DNA of 30,082 nt, from assembly GCA_030606165.1 (NCBI GenBank), contig JAUWGZ010000005.1:1-30082 (forward strand), written 5' to 3'. This document shows, in pieces, positions 1 to 8,387 of this stretch. The position numbers and the translations under genes were made by a program. Numbering within the stretch: the stretch's first letter is position 1; each line of letters opens with the position of its first letter. A model generated the notes under the pieces. That model was given only the letters and a program-made list of their open reading frames with translations. It searched no databases and was not told the origin of the DNA. Origin of the DNA: Dehalococcoidia bacterium (GTDB lineage: Bacteria > Chloroflexota > Dehalococcoidia > GIF9 > AB-539-J10).

Positions 1-1185
1 AGCAGTACTGCCTTGCGAATTTTCAAGGAAGGTAGAATTGGCTTTGCTATTGCTAGTGGAGGGGGTGGTTGGGAAGCTTTGGTTGACATGGCTGTGGAAA
101 CTTCTCAATTTGGCAGTCCGGCCAATTTTCGATTTCCTTCCTCCCAAGACTATTCTGAGGTAAGCATCTTTGATTCCGAGGTAGACGAAATAGCTATGGA
201 GAGGATGGTTGAGATCGGGAAGGAGCTTATAGCCAGGATCAGGGGGCATACTCCCGATATCCTTTGCGATGTTCAAGTAACCAAAGGGACAAGCTCCATC
301 TCCTTAATTAATTCTCAAGGCGGTGAGGGAAGGTATGCCAGCAGCTTTTTTAGCCTTAGCCTGGAAGGCATTCTCGTTCGGGATACAGATATGCTTTTTG
401 TGGGTGATAGCGAAAGCTCATGCCGTCCCGATTTTATCGGGATTGATGACCTGGCTGGTAGAGTGATATGGCAACTGGAGATGGCTAAGAAAAAAGCTGC
501 TGTGTCCACCAAGCTGCTGCCAATAATTTTTACACCTAATGGAGTAGCCAGTGCTTTACTGAGTCCTCTAGTGTTGGCGTTTAACGGCAAAACCGTCCTC
601 GAGGGAGCTTCGCCTTTAAAAGATAAACTAGGGGAGCAAGTTTTTGACAAAAATCTGAGCTTATGGGATGATGCTACCGTAGCTTATGGCGTAGGGAGTT
701 ATCCTTTTGATGACGAGGGGGTGTCCAGCCAGCGTCTACCACTTGTTACAAATGGAGTAGTGACGAAGTTCCTTTATGATTTACAAACAGCAGCTTTAGC
801 TGGTACTCAGAGCACCGGTAACGGCCAGCGAGTAGGTGGCGGTTTCCCCAGCCCAGCTATAAGCTCTCTTATTTTAAGCGGAGGAGATGTTTCTTTCCAG
901 GCGATGGTGGAGGATATGAAAGAAGGATTAATTGTGGAGCAACTTATCGGGGCTGACCAGGGTAATCTTCTGGGTGGTGACTTCGGTGGCAATGTTTTGC
1001 TGGGATACAAGGTAGAGGATGGTGAAATAGTGGGGAGAGTGAAGGATACTATGATTGCCGGTAACGTGTATCAAGTGCTAAAAGAACTTCTTGGCATAGG
1101 GCAGGAAGCAAGGTGGGTTGGCGGGATTTTGCAAACTCCTCCTTTATATTGCTCTAGTGTATCGGTGACGACCAAGGGGAGCTAA
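1..1185 (+). CDS. pmbA: PmbA/TldD-family metallopeptidase, 5' end cut by window edge
   Basis: The frame is open from base 1 to the TAA at 1183-1185, giving 395 codons without a convincing start. The first possible start is a TTG at 13. Family members are about 440-450 residues, so roughly 50 N-terminal residues lie outside the window. The visible part begins with the family-like RIFKEGRIGFA, has a glycine-rich GNGQRVGGGFPSPAIS stretch, and ends with the typical C-terminal core around GADQGNLLGGDFGGNVLLGY and IAGNVYQVL. TldD/PmbA proteins form a peptidase involved in maturing small peptides. In TldD the metal-binding HExxxH lies in the partner subunit; none is visible here, which fits the PmbA side. 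The gene is followed after one base by the PAC2-family gene, so the two are probably cotranscribed. The symbol rests on family resemblance only. Confidence 0.85.
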   Translation, partial: SSTALRIFKEGRIGFAIASGGGGWEALVDMAVETSQFGSPANFRFPSSQDYSEVSIFDSEVDEIAMERMVEIGKELIARIRGHTPDILCDVQVTKGTSSISLINSQGGEGRYASSFFSLSLEGILVRDTDMLFVGDSESSCRPDFIGIDDLAGRVIWQLEMAKKKAAVSTKLLPIIFTPNGVASALLSPLVLAFNGKTVLEGASPLKDKLGEQVFDKNLSLWDDATVAYGVGSYPFDDEGVSSQRLPLVTNGVVTKFLYDLQTAALAGTQSTGNGQRVGGGFPSPAISSLILSGGDVSFQAMVEDMKEGLIVEQLIGADQGNLLGGDFGGNVLLGYKVEDGEIVGRVKDTMIAGNVYQVLKELLGIGQEARWVGGILQTPPLYCSSVSVTTKGS

Positions 1186-1186
1186 G

Positions 1187-1975
1187 ATGGATACGAAAGA
1201 CGTAATAAAGCTTTATAAGCAACCACGCCCTAAGAATTGTTCTATGCTTGCCTCCTGGCCTGGCATTGGCGACGTTTCCCTAACCGCGGCGAAGTATCTT
1301 GTAGAGAAGCTAAATGCTGTGGAAATAGGGGAGATCGAACCTATTAACTTCTTTGAACCTGTGGGTGTCACAGTCAGCGACAACGTGGTTGAAAACCCTC
1401 GTTTTCCTGAGAGCAAGTTTTATTATTGGCAATCCGCCAAGGCAGAGAAAAGCTTGGTGATTTTTATTGGTGAGGAACAGCCTGGTTTCAAAGGATATGA
1501 GCTGGTTAACTGTGTTTTGGACGTAGCGCAAAGGCTTAAAGTGGCAAGGATATATAGTTGTGCTGCTGCGGTAACACGCATCCACCATAGTGAAGAGATG
1601 AAGGTTTGGGGAGCAGCGACAACTTCTAACTTAGTTGACGAGTTAAGCAAACATAGTGTGGTTCTTAGAAGTAACCTTCGCATCGCTGGATTGAATGGAT
1701 TGATATTGGGAATGGCCAAGGAAAGGGGGATGGAAGGCATTTGCTTGCTGGGCGAAGTGCCAGCGTATGCCACGCAAATAGCAAATCCCAAAGCTTCTCT
1801 GGCTGTGCTTGGTATCCTAACTAAAATGTTAGGAATTACACTTGACTTGACCGAGCTTGGCCATCTGGCCGAGCAAGTAGACGAGGAGATGGATAGAATT
1901 GCGAAGAGAGTGACGGCTGAATTTATTGACCAATTCACCGAGCCTATTTGGGAGCAGGATGAGGAGGAAGAGTAA
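1187..1975 (+). CDS. PAC2-family protein (proteasome-assembly-chaperone-like)
   Basis: This is a 262-residue cytosolic protein. The start ATG lies one base after the stop of the upstream pmbA-like gene, with an AAGGGGA ribosome-binding site inside that gene's end, so translation is probably coupled. The N-terminal WPGIGDVSLTAAKYLVEKL, the FIGEEQPGFKGYELVNCVLD segment and the later LLGEVPAYATQIANPKAS are typical of the PAC2 superfamily, known from archaeal and eukaryotic proteasome-assembly chaperones and widespread in bacteria without a proteasome. The C-terminal 40 residues are acidic and helical, ending in a run of glutamates. No proteasome gene is visible nearby, so the client is unknown. 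The role is inferred from the family name only. Confidence 0.75.
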   Translation: MDTKDVIKLYKQPRPKNCSMLASWPGIGDVSLTAAKYLVEKLNAVEIGEIEPINFFEPVGVTVSDNVVENPRFPESKFYYWQSAKAEKSLVIFIGEEQPGFKGYELVNCVLDVAQRLKVARIYSCAAAVTRIHHSEEMKVWGAATTSNLVDELSKHSVVLRSNLRIAGLNGLILGMAKERGMEGICLLGEVPAYATQIANPKASLAVLGILTKMLGITLDLTELGHLAEQVDEEMDRIAKRVTAEFIDQFTEPIWEQDEEEE

Positions 1976-2011
1976 ATAAGTTGAGCAGTCCTGGTCTAGC
2001 AAGGGTTCAAA

Positions 2012-2040
2012 TTGACCGACAAAGGTAGATGTGCTACCAT
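2012..2040 (+). promoter_or_regulatory. Predicted promoter of udg, leaderless arrangement
   Basis: TTGACC (2012-2017), a 17-base spacer and TACCAT (2035-2040), preceded by TGC as an extended -10. The -10 ends eight bases before the ATG at 2049, so transcription should begin at or within about two bases of the start codon. No Shine-Dalgarno sequence precedes that ATG. Confidence 0.6.
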
Positions 2041-2048
2041 CGAATTAG

Positions 2049-2645
2049 ATGTCAGCTTTAACTCAACTTTGTGAGGAAATTATAGCTTGCCGGGATTGTG
2101 AGCTAGTTAAGTATCGCACTAAGGTGGTGCCTGGTGAGGGGGCTGAGGATGCGGATTTACTTTTTATCGGTGAGGCTCCGGGGTGGCACGAAGACCAGCA
2201 AGGGCGTCCTTTCGTCGGGCCAGCGGGGCAATTTCTGGACCAACTGTTAGCCTCAATTGGTTTACGCAGAGAGGAAGTTTATATTGCTAATGTAATTAAG
2301 TGTCGTCCTCCCCAAAACCGTGACCCGCTACCAGCGGAGATACAAAATTGCCGCAAATGGCTAGACCGTCAAATAGAGATAATTCATCCCCAAATGATTA
2401 TTACTTTAGGACGTTACTCTCTAGCGCGGTATTTTCCCAATGAGAGCATAAGCAAGATTCATGGAAAGCCACGAAAGTCGGGAGGCGTCATTTATTACCC
2501 CATGTATCATCCTGCGGCGGCTCTCCATCAAGGCTCTCTACGACGGACCATCGAAACGGATATGCTCAGGATTCCGCAGATATTAGCTCAAGGTAAAGAC
2601 CTGCCTCAAGACGTAGTTGAATCTAAACAATTAAGCTTGTTTTAG
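2049..2645 (+). CDS. udg: Uracil-DNA glycosylase, family 4 (Fe-S type)
   Basis: This 198-residue DNA repair enzyme removes uracil from DNA to start base-excision repair. The sequence shows the family-4 iron-sulfur signature C14-x2-C17-x67-C85-x15-C101. It also has the active-site motif GEAPGWHEDQQGRPFVGPAG (residues 41-60) and the DNA-intercalation motif around H154 in YHPAAALHQ. Length and motif spacing match the thermophile/archaeal-type enzyme, so the gene looks intact. The start ATG is the first in frame and lies eight bases after a -10 box, which suggests a leaderless mRNA. The gene is followed after 35 bases by RNase J on the same strand and probably heads an operon with rnj and ftsK. 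Confidence 0.93.
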   Translation: MSALTQLCEEIIACRDCELVKYRTKVVPGEGAEDADLLFIGEAPGWHEDQQGRPFVGPAGQFLDQLLASIGLRREEVYIANVIKCRPPQNRDPLPAEIQNCRKWLDRQIEIIHPQMIITLGRYSLARYFPNESISKIHGKPRKSGGVIYYPMYHPAAALHQGSLRRTIETDMLRIPQILAQGKDLPQDVVESKQLSLF

Positions 2646-2680
2646 AACCATGTCCTGAATGAAAAGGAAGGGGAAAAACC

Positions 2681-4387
2681 ATGCCAACACATAAATTAAG
2701 AGTCATCCCTCTAGGCGGATTAGGTGAAATTGGTAAGAATATGATGGCATTGGAATATGGCAACGACATCGTCGTCATTGATGCCGGACTCATGTTCCCC
2801 AGCGAGGAAATGCCGGGAGTTGACTTGCTTATCCCAGATATTAGCTATCTTTTGGTGAGACAGCAAAAATTAAGGGGGATAGTGATTACTCACGGGCACG
2901 AAGACCACATTGGGGCACTGCCTTACATTTTATCTCGGCTCAGCCTGCCCATTTATGCTACCAAGTTCACTCGAGAGCTGATTCTCCTGGAACTCAAGCA
3001 GCGAGGGGTGAAAACTGACGCAAAATTGAATTTAGTTAGCCCGGGGAGCAGGATTACACTAGGTAATTTCACCATAGAGTTTTTCCCTGTTTGCCATAGT
3101 ATTCCTGATTGTGTAGGGCTGATAATTCACACTCCCCTGGGAATTGTAGTTCACAGCGGGGATTTTAAGATCGATTATACCCCAGTCATCAGCGAGCCTA
3201 CTAACTTTAACCAATTAGCTTCGCTAGGGGCAAAGGGTGTTTTGCTTCTTCTTTCTGACTCCACCTATGCCGAGCTTCCTGGGTATACTCTTTCCGAGAG
3301 GGTGGTTAGAGATACTTTAGATCGGATTGTAAGCGAGGCAAAGGGGAGGGTAATCGTAACTACATTTGCCTCTCTCATATCTCGCGTGCAGCAAGTATTT
3401 GATGTTGCCGTTAAACATGGTCGCCGTGTATTTATCATCGGGCGGAGCATGAAGGAGATAGTGAGCATGGCATTGAAAACGGGTTATCTTACTGCTCCCC
3501 CCGGCATTATTTGTCGCTTGGACGAACTTAAGACTTTGCCTCACAATCGAGTTATCGTGTTGAGCACGGGAAGTCAAGGTGAGCCCACTTCTGCCTTGGT
3601 GCGCATGGCTAATCGCGACCCCAGTAGTCGAGTTCAGATAATCCCTGGCGACACCGTGGTGATTTCAGCAACTCCTATTCCCGGCAATGAGATGTTGGTC
3701 AGCAAGACTACAGACAGCCTTTTCCGTCAAGGTGCCAATGTAATTTATGACAAGCTGGCTCAAGTTCATGTCCACGGGCATGGTAGTCAAGAGGAGTTGA
3801 AGCTTTTGATTAATTTGGTTAAGCCTAAATTCTTTGTTCCTGTTCATGGTGAGTATCGCCATTTAAGCTTGCATGCCAGCTTAGCTCAAAGTATGGGTAT
3901 ACCCAAAGATAACATTTTTGTCCTTGAGAACGGGGATGTGCTTGAGCTCGGGCAAGATTCAGGAAAGGTGGTTGATAGAACCCGTGTCGGAGTTATCTAT
4001 GTAAGCGGCCTGATAACAGGCGAGTTGAATGGCGTTGTGCTTCGGGACCGCAAATTACTTTCGCGAGACGGCGTTGTTGTGGTGACCATTGCTATTGATG
4101 CTGAAAGCGGTAAACTAGCTGAAAGGCCACGCATTATAACGCGAGGCCTTGTTGATGCTGGAGAGGAACAGACATTGATTGAGAAAGGCCGAGATGTGGT
4201 GCTGGCTGCTTTAGAGAACAGAAAAGAAGGATTCATTCCTAGAAGACGCTTGAGTGAACCAAGCTTCGTTGATGCCAAAGTAAAGGATTCCCTGAGCAGC
4301 TTCTTTTATAAACGAATTCATCGTCGTCCTGTCATCATTCCTGTGGTTGTGGAGGTAGGGAAAACCCAGAGAAAGCCGACGAGCTAG
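2681..4387 (+). CDS. rnj: Ribonuclease J
   Basis: A 568-residue metallo-beta-lactamase/beta-CASP nuclease that combines 5'-3' exonuclease and endonuclease activity in mRNA decay and rRNA maturation. The metal-binding motif HGHEDHIGALPY starts at H71 (H71, H73, D75, H76). The later ligand segments CHSIPD and HSGDFKIDYTP are present, as is the C-terminal HVHGHGSQEELKLLI followed by FVPVHGEYRH. The final 130 residues form the RNase J C-terminal domain. The start ATG has a strong AAGGAAGGGG ribosome-binding site. The gene sits 35 bases after udg and 12 bases before ftsK, consistent with one transcript. Confidence 0.95.
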   Translation: MPTHKLRVIPLGGLGEIGKNMMALEYGNDIVVIDAGLMFPSEEMPGVDLLIPDISYLLVRQQKLRGIVITHGHEDHIGALPYILSRLSLPIYATKFTRELILLELKQRGVKTDAKLNLVSPGSRITLGNFTIEFFPVCHSIPDCVGLIIHTPLGIVVHSGDFKIDYTPVISEPTNFNQLASLGAKGVLLLLSDSTYAELPGYTLSERVVRDTLDRIVSEAKGRVIVTTFASLISRVQQVFDVAVKHGRRVFIIGRSMKEIVSMALKTGYLTAPPGIICRLDELKTLPHNRVIVLSTGSQGEPTSALVRMANRDPSSRVQIIPGDTVVISATPIPGNEMLVSKTTDSLFRQGANVIYDKLAQVHVHGHGSQEELKLLINLVKPKFFVPVHGEYRHLSLHASLAQSMGIPKDNIFVLENGDVLELGQDSGKVVDRTRVGVIYVSGLITGELNGVVLRDRKLLSRDGVVVVTIAIDAESGKLAERPRIITRGLVDAGEEQTLIEKGRDVVLAALENRKEGFIPRRRLSEPSFVDAKVKDSLSSFFYKRIHRRPVIIPVVVEVGKTQRKPTS

Positions 4388-4399
4388 GGGCATAACTCC

Positions 4400-6526
4400 G
4401 TGTCTAAAGCAAGAAGTGGGTCTAAGCTGAGGGGGAAGGCAAAAGAAAGCCGGCCAGCATGGAAGCGATTCTTCGGCTTCCTCGCTTCACCGGTGGTACG
4501 AAGGCTTATCTTAATTGTCGTAACAGTAGTCTTGCTGTATGTGTTATGGGAAGGTATGCTCACATTGTTTGGTTATGGATTAATAATAATAGCCATCGCT
4601 TTGGGCTCGCTGGTCTGGGTGGCATGGCGGCGGCAGTTCTCTGTTGTGAAACATAGGTGGAATTGGGTTCTCGGGGGCATTAGCCTGGCTTTTGCTGTAT
4701 GGGGAATTATTTCTTTCTTCCCCGGGGAAGGTATTTTGCGGCAAGCCACACTGGGAGGCACATTCGGGCAAAGCATAATAGGTGATTCTAATATCGTGGG
4801 AGGGCTTGGGGTAGCCGGACTTGTCCTTCTGGGCATTATTTTTATCATCCCTCGGAAGTCTTGGAACGCTGCTAAGAATAGCTGGCGCCTCTTGACCAGA
4901 GTTTTCCGACGCCGTCCCAGGGTCAGCTTCCCCCGGCGAGCTCCTGCTGAAGCTATCCCTCTCGAAGCTACCTCCCCTGAAGTAGGGGCAGTTGATGAAG
5001 TGGAGGCAAAGCCTGCTCTACTTCCTTCTCCTCCCGTGTGGCAATCAGAACACGAACTAATTCTCACCCCCGGAGGGTGGCATCTTCCACCGATTGATAT
5101 CTTGGATAAGCCAGCTGAGGTGAAATTGGACAGGGCAGACATTGACCAACGAGCCCGATTGATCGAGGAAGCTCTAGTGAGCTATGGTGTAGAAGCCAAG
5201 GTTGTGCAGGTAAATATAGGCCCTACTGTGACACAGTTTGGTGTTGAGCCTGGTTGGGACAGAAAATATAAAGAAGTAAGAGAAAGGGGGAGGGATGGTA
5301 GCTATGAAACGAAAATGGAAGAAGTCTCCAGAACCAGGGTAAGGGTAGACCGTATTACCTCTTTGGAAAAAGATTTAGCTCTAGCCCTAGCTGCTCCCAG
5401 CATCAGGATTGAGGCTCCCGTGCCCGGAGCATCGGTGGTGGGCATTGAGGTTCCTAACACTGTGTTTGGCTCAGTTGCCCTGCGCAGTGCGATAGAGAGC
5501 GCTGCTTTTCAGAAGATTAAAGCCCGCTCCAAGCTAGCTATCGCTTTGGGTAAAGGTGCTGGTGGTGAGGCACTGGCAGCAGACCTGACCAGGATGCCAC
5601 ATTTGCTTATCGCTGGAGCTACTGGCAGTGGTAAAACTGTTTGTCTTAATTCTATTATTTGTTGCTTGCTTTTACACAACAGCCCCGACGACGTTCGGTT
5701 CATCATGGTTGACCCCAAGAGGGTGGAGTTAGTGACTTTTAACGGAGTGCCCCATCTACTTGCTCCTGTGGTTGTGGATACTGATAAGGCGATAAAGGCT
5801 TTGAGGTGGCTTAGTCAGGAGATGGATAGTCGATATCGTCAGTTTGCTCAGGCGGGAGCACGCAATATTGAGGGTTATAACAAGGACCGCTCACCCGGAG
5901 AAGAGTTGCCATATTTAGTGCTCATCATCGATGAGCTGGCTGATTTAATGATGACAGCTTTCGATGAGGTGGAACATGCGCTTTGCCGGTTAGCTCAATT
6001 GGCTCGGGCTACAGGAATTCATCTCGTCGTAGCTACACAACGCCCTTCGGTAGATGTAATTACTGGGCTTATTAAAGCTAACTTTCCTACCCGCATTAGT
6101 TTCGCAGTCACTTCTCACATAGATTCTAGGACCATACTTGACATGGTAGGTGCTGAGAAATTGCTGGGTAGAGGGGATATGCTCTATATGCCTACTGAAG
6201 CTAGCAAGCCTAAGCGTCTTCAAGGAAGCTTTGTTTCTGATGTTGAGATCGAGAGATTGGTGTATTTCTGGGGAAACCAGCGGCAGATTGAGATGAGTTC
6301 TGTCGACTTTGATGAGGTGGCTGAGCGCCCATTAAGTGCCCGGATAGCTGCTCCCCCCGACCCTCTTTTGGAAGATGCAAAGCGCCTGGCACAAGAATAT
6401 AAACATATCTCCACTTCTTTCTTACAGCGCCGTCTTCGTATTGGCTATCCTAGAGCTGCCCGCCTTATGGAAGCACTGCAACAGGCAGGTTTGGTGGAGG
6501 CGGCTCAGCCCGAACGGGAAAGCTAA
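4400..6526 (+). CDS. ftsK: FtsK/SpoIIIE DNA translocase
   Basis: A 708-residue membrane-anchored double-stranded DNA pump that segregates chromosome ends at the division septum. About four transmembrane segments lie near residues 36-50, 55-76, 88-105 and 133-151, followed by a basic and acidic linker. The motor domain carries the Walker A GATGSGKT at 406-413 and a Walker B-like YLVLIIDELADLMM. It also has the family motif ATQRPSVDVITGLIKANFPT. The last 60 residues form the winged-helix gamma domain that reads KOPS-like polarity sequences. Residues about 285-316 are an extra charged segment between GVEPGWDRKY and VRVDRITSLEKDL, absent from proteobacterial FtsK; I recall such an insertion in Chloroflexota proteins. 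The start is GTG with GGGG ten bases upstream, twelve bases after rnj. Confidence 0.95.
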   Translation: MSKARSGSKLRGKAKESRPAWKRFFGFLASPVVRRLILIVVTVVLLYVLWEGMLTLFGYGLIIIAIALGSLVWVAWRRQFSVVKHRWNWVLGGISLAFAVWGIISFFPGEGILRQATLGGTFGQSIIGDSNIVGGLGVAGLVLLGIIFIIPRKSWNAAKNSWRLLTRVFRRRPRVSFPRRAPAEAIPLEATSPEVGAVDEVEAKPALLPSPPVWQSEHELILTPGGWHLPPIDILDKPAEVKLDRADIDQRARLIEEALVSYGVEAKVVQVNIGPTVTQFGVEPGWDRKYKEVRERGRDGSYETKMEEVSRTRVRVDRITSLEKDLALALAAPSIRIEAPVPGASVVGIEVPNTVFGSVALRSAIESAAFQKIKARSKLAIALGKGAGGEALAADLTRMPHLLIAGATGSGKTVCLNSIICCLLLHNSPDDVRFIMVDPKRVELVTFNGVPHLLAPVVVDTDKAIKALRWLSQEMDSRYRQFAQAGARNIEGYNKDRSPGEELPYLVLIIDELADLMMTAFDEVEHALCRLAQLARATGIHLVVATQRPSVDVITGLIKANFPTRISFAVTSHIDSRTILDMVGAEKLLGRGDMLYMPTEASKPKRLQGSFVSDVEIERLVYFWGNQRQIEMSSVDFDEVAERPLSARIAAPPDPLLEDAKRLAQEYKHISTSFLQRRLRIGYPRAARLMEALQQAGLVEAAQPERES

Positions 6527-6610
6527 ACCGGGCTAGTAAATCCAGAACAAATCTGTCTGAAGTGCAAAAAGCAAAAGTTAAGAGTTGTGCCTTTTAAATT
6601 TTGATTTTGT

Positions 6611-7816
6611 TTAGGCGCCAAACTTGTCCAGTTTTAAAGCATTAGCCATAGCTAAAGGCATGATTTCCATAGCTGGGAAACGCCCCATACCACCAGCAAG
6701 GCAGGCTCGTTCCGAGAACTCAGTGACGTTATCGGGGCGACACCACTTGGACCTTAGCATGAAAGGGACTGGATGCCAGCTGTGCTGGGCTAAGGTTGCG
6801 GGGGTAGAGTGGTCTCCAGTGATAATCAGGACCTCCGGGTCTAAGTTGAGCAGGTTGGGGAGGGCATTATCAAGTTCCTCAATGGCCTGAACCTTAGCCC
6901 GGAAGTCGCCATCCTCCCCTCTGGCATCGGTGGTCTTAAAATGGACGAAGAAAAAATCATGATCGGCATAGTAGAGGTGCAGGCTGTTCAGTTGTGCTGT
7001 TATGGTTTCGCCTCCCGGCAATACTTGCATCCCCACCAACTTAGCCAGGCCCCGGTACATAGGATACGTAGCAATGGCTGCCGGTTTTAGTTTGTAGATC
7101 TCAGGTATAAGGGGGATGTCGGGGCGACGGGAGAAGCCACGTAGAAGCACCATGTTGGCGGAGACTTCAACTCGTAAAAGCTTTCTTGCTTGAGACACGA
7201 ATTCGTTGGCAATCTCCGCGGTTCTCTGTGCCTGTGGTGATAATGCCTCTATCTTTCTGGGGGCTAACCCTGCTTGCTGCGGGTCGGAGTCTGCTAAATC
7301 GGGCGACAGAGCTTCGCCGTGGAGGATGAGCACAAATCTATGTTCTTTCACAGGCAGCATGGAAATCTCAACTCCATTTATGGCTATTTTATTCAATGCG
7401 CGGCATAACTCGGTATTTTTTGCTGTGGGAATCCGTCTTGCCCTCCTGTCGGTAATGATTCCCTTGTCATCAACTGTACAGAAATTACCCCGGGCCGCGA
7501 TCTCGTCTGGCTTTAGGTCCCAATCTATTCCCAGAGCTTCCACGACTCCCCGCCCGATATTATATTTGACGGGGTCATAGCCAAAGATTGCCAGATGCCC
7601 AGGGGCACTCCCCGGCGTAATTCCCGGGCTTACTGGGTCAGTGAGTCCGCAAAGAGAGTCCCTGGCTATGCGATTCAGGTTGGGTTTTTTGGCTGACTCC
7701 AGTTCTGTTTTACCGGTTTTAGTATGAGGTAACCCGCCTAAGCCATCCATTATCAGAAGCACTATTTTAGACGGGGACGTCCGGGATAGCTTCTTTATGT
7801 GCTCAAATTCAATCAT
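6611..7816 (-). CDS. apgM: 2,3-bisphosphoglycerate-independent phosphoglycerate mutase, archaeal type
   Basis: This enzyme interconverts 3- and 2-phosphoglycerate in glycolysis and gluconeogenesis. It belongs to the alkaline-phosphatase superfamily and to the shorter ApgM class (about 400 residues) rather than the 510-residue GpmI class. The metal-binding start VLLIMDGLGGLP, the GSAPGHLAIFGYDP serine region and the C-terminal metal site ITGDHSTPATLAQHSWHPVP are all visible. I chose the ATG at 7816 (401 residues) because it gives the usual short lead before the first strand. An ATG at 7843 and a TTG at 7855 are also in frame, and none has a clear ribosome-binding site. The gene converges with ftsK across an 84-base gap. 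Confidence 0.9.
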   Translation of the reverse strand: MIEFEHIKKLSRTSPSKIVLLIMDGLGGLPHTKTGKTELESAKKPNLNRIARDSLCGLTDPVSPGITPGSAPGHLAIFGYDPVKYNIGRGVVEALGIDWDLKPDEIAARGNFCTVDDKGIITDRRARRIPTAKNTELCRALNKIAINGVEISMLPVKEHRFVLILHGEALSPDLADSDPQQAGLAPRKIEALSPQAQRTAEIANEFVSQARKLLRVEVSANMVLLRGFSRRPDIPLIPEIYKLKPAAIATYPMYRGLAKLVGMQVLPGGETITAQLNSLHLYYADHDFFFVHFKTTDARGEDGDFRAKVQAIEELDNALPNLLNLDPEVLIITGDHSTPATLAQHSWHPVPFMLRSKWCRPDNVTEFSERACLAGGMGRFPAMEIMPLAMANALKLDKFGA

Positions 7817-7964
7817 GATATTTGTTATTTTACTCTGAGGCATAGCCAAGTTCAAGTTTGTCGTTTGACAAAGCTAGCTTTTTAGCAGTGGGAACATGCC
7901 TATTGACGGAATACTTGGTTTCATATCATACTAGCGGTAATTCAATTGCGGGAGGTGACAATCT

Positions 7965-8129
7965 ATGTTTGGTGTGCTTGAGTCAATACCTAGGTTAAGT
8001 CTCATTGGAGGAATCATCACCCTTATCTTCGGTATTATAGTAATGATTTTTCCTAAAATCCTCAATTATCTGGTGGGCATCTGGCTCATCATAATAGGGG
8101 TGGTAGCGCTTATTGCCTATTTCACTTAG
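7965..8129 (+). CDS. Small membrane protein, DUF3096-like
   Basis: A 54-residue ORF with a strong ribosome-binding site GGGAGGTG eight bases before the ATG. After the short N-terminus MFGVLESIPRL it consists of two hydrophobic helices (about residues 13-30 and 34-52) separated by the turn FPKILN. The pattern of glycine-isoleucine helix, FPxILNYLVG and second helix matches the DUF3096 family of tiny membrane proteins, whose function is unknown. A possible promoter lies upstream (TTGACG at 7903-7908 with CATACT at 7927-7932, 18-base spacer). The gene is divergent from apgM and 180 bases upstream of tRNA-His. Confidence 0.75.
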   Translation: MFGVLESIPRLSLIGGIITLIFGIIVMIFPKILNYLVGIWLIIIGVVALIAYFT

Positions 8130-8269
8130 CTAGAAGCTGGAAAGATTTATTTTTTAGCGGGTGATGGAGGACTTGAGCCTCTGACATTCCTGCGTGAGAC
8201 GGATGCCCCGACCACTGGAGCCTTGTGAGGCTATAAGGCCTTGATTGTTATAATCGCTCGCTTTCAAGA

Positions 8270-8298
8270 TTGAAGTGGCGGCCATTGTAAAGTATAAT
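8270..8298 (+). promoter_or_regulatory. Promoter of tRNA-His
   Basis: TTGAAG (8270-8275), 17-base spacer, perfect TATAAT (8293-8298). The predicted start at about 8305 is six bases before the tRNA 5' end. Confidence 0.75.
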
Positions 8299-8310
8299 AT
8301 TTGTGGTTGT

Positions 8311-8387
8311 GGTGAGCGTAGCCTAGTGGTTAAGGCGCCAGGTTGTGGCCCTGGAGATCGTGGGTTCAAATCCCACCGTTCACCCCA
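8311..8387 (+). tRNA. tRNA-His (GTG)
   Basis: The acceptor stem GTGAGCG (8312-8318) pairs with CGTTCAC (8377-8383), with one G-U pair. The anticodon arm is CCAGG-TTGTGGC-CCTGG, so the anticodon is GTG. The T arm GTGGG-TTCAAAT-CCCAC is perfect. The extra G at position -1 (8311) faces discriminator C (8384), the histidine identity element. CCA (8385-8387) is encoded. The last eight bases overlap the 3' end of the nitroreductase gene on the other strand. Confidence 0.95.

Noticed and set aside
4573..5142. 189-residue - strand ORF inside ftsK
   Set aside because: Shadow of the FtsK frame with low-complexity composition and no ribosome-binding site.
8219..8232. AGCCT/AGGCT hairpin as a terminator of the small membrane protein gene
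   Set aside because: No T run follows the stem, and it sits just upstream of the tRNA-His promoter.
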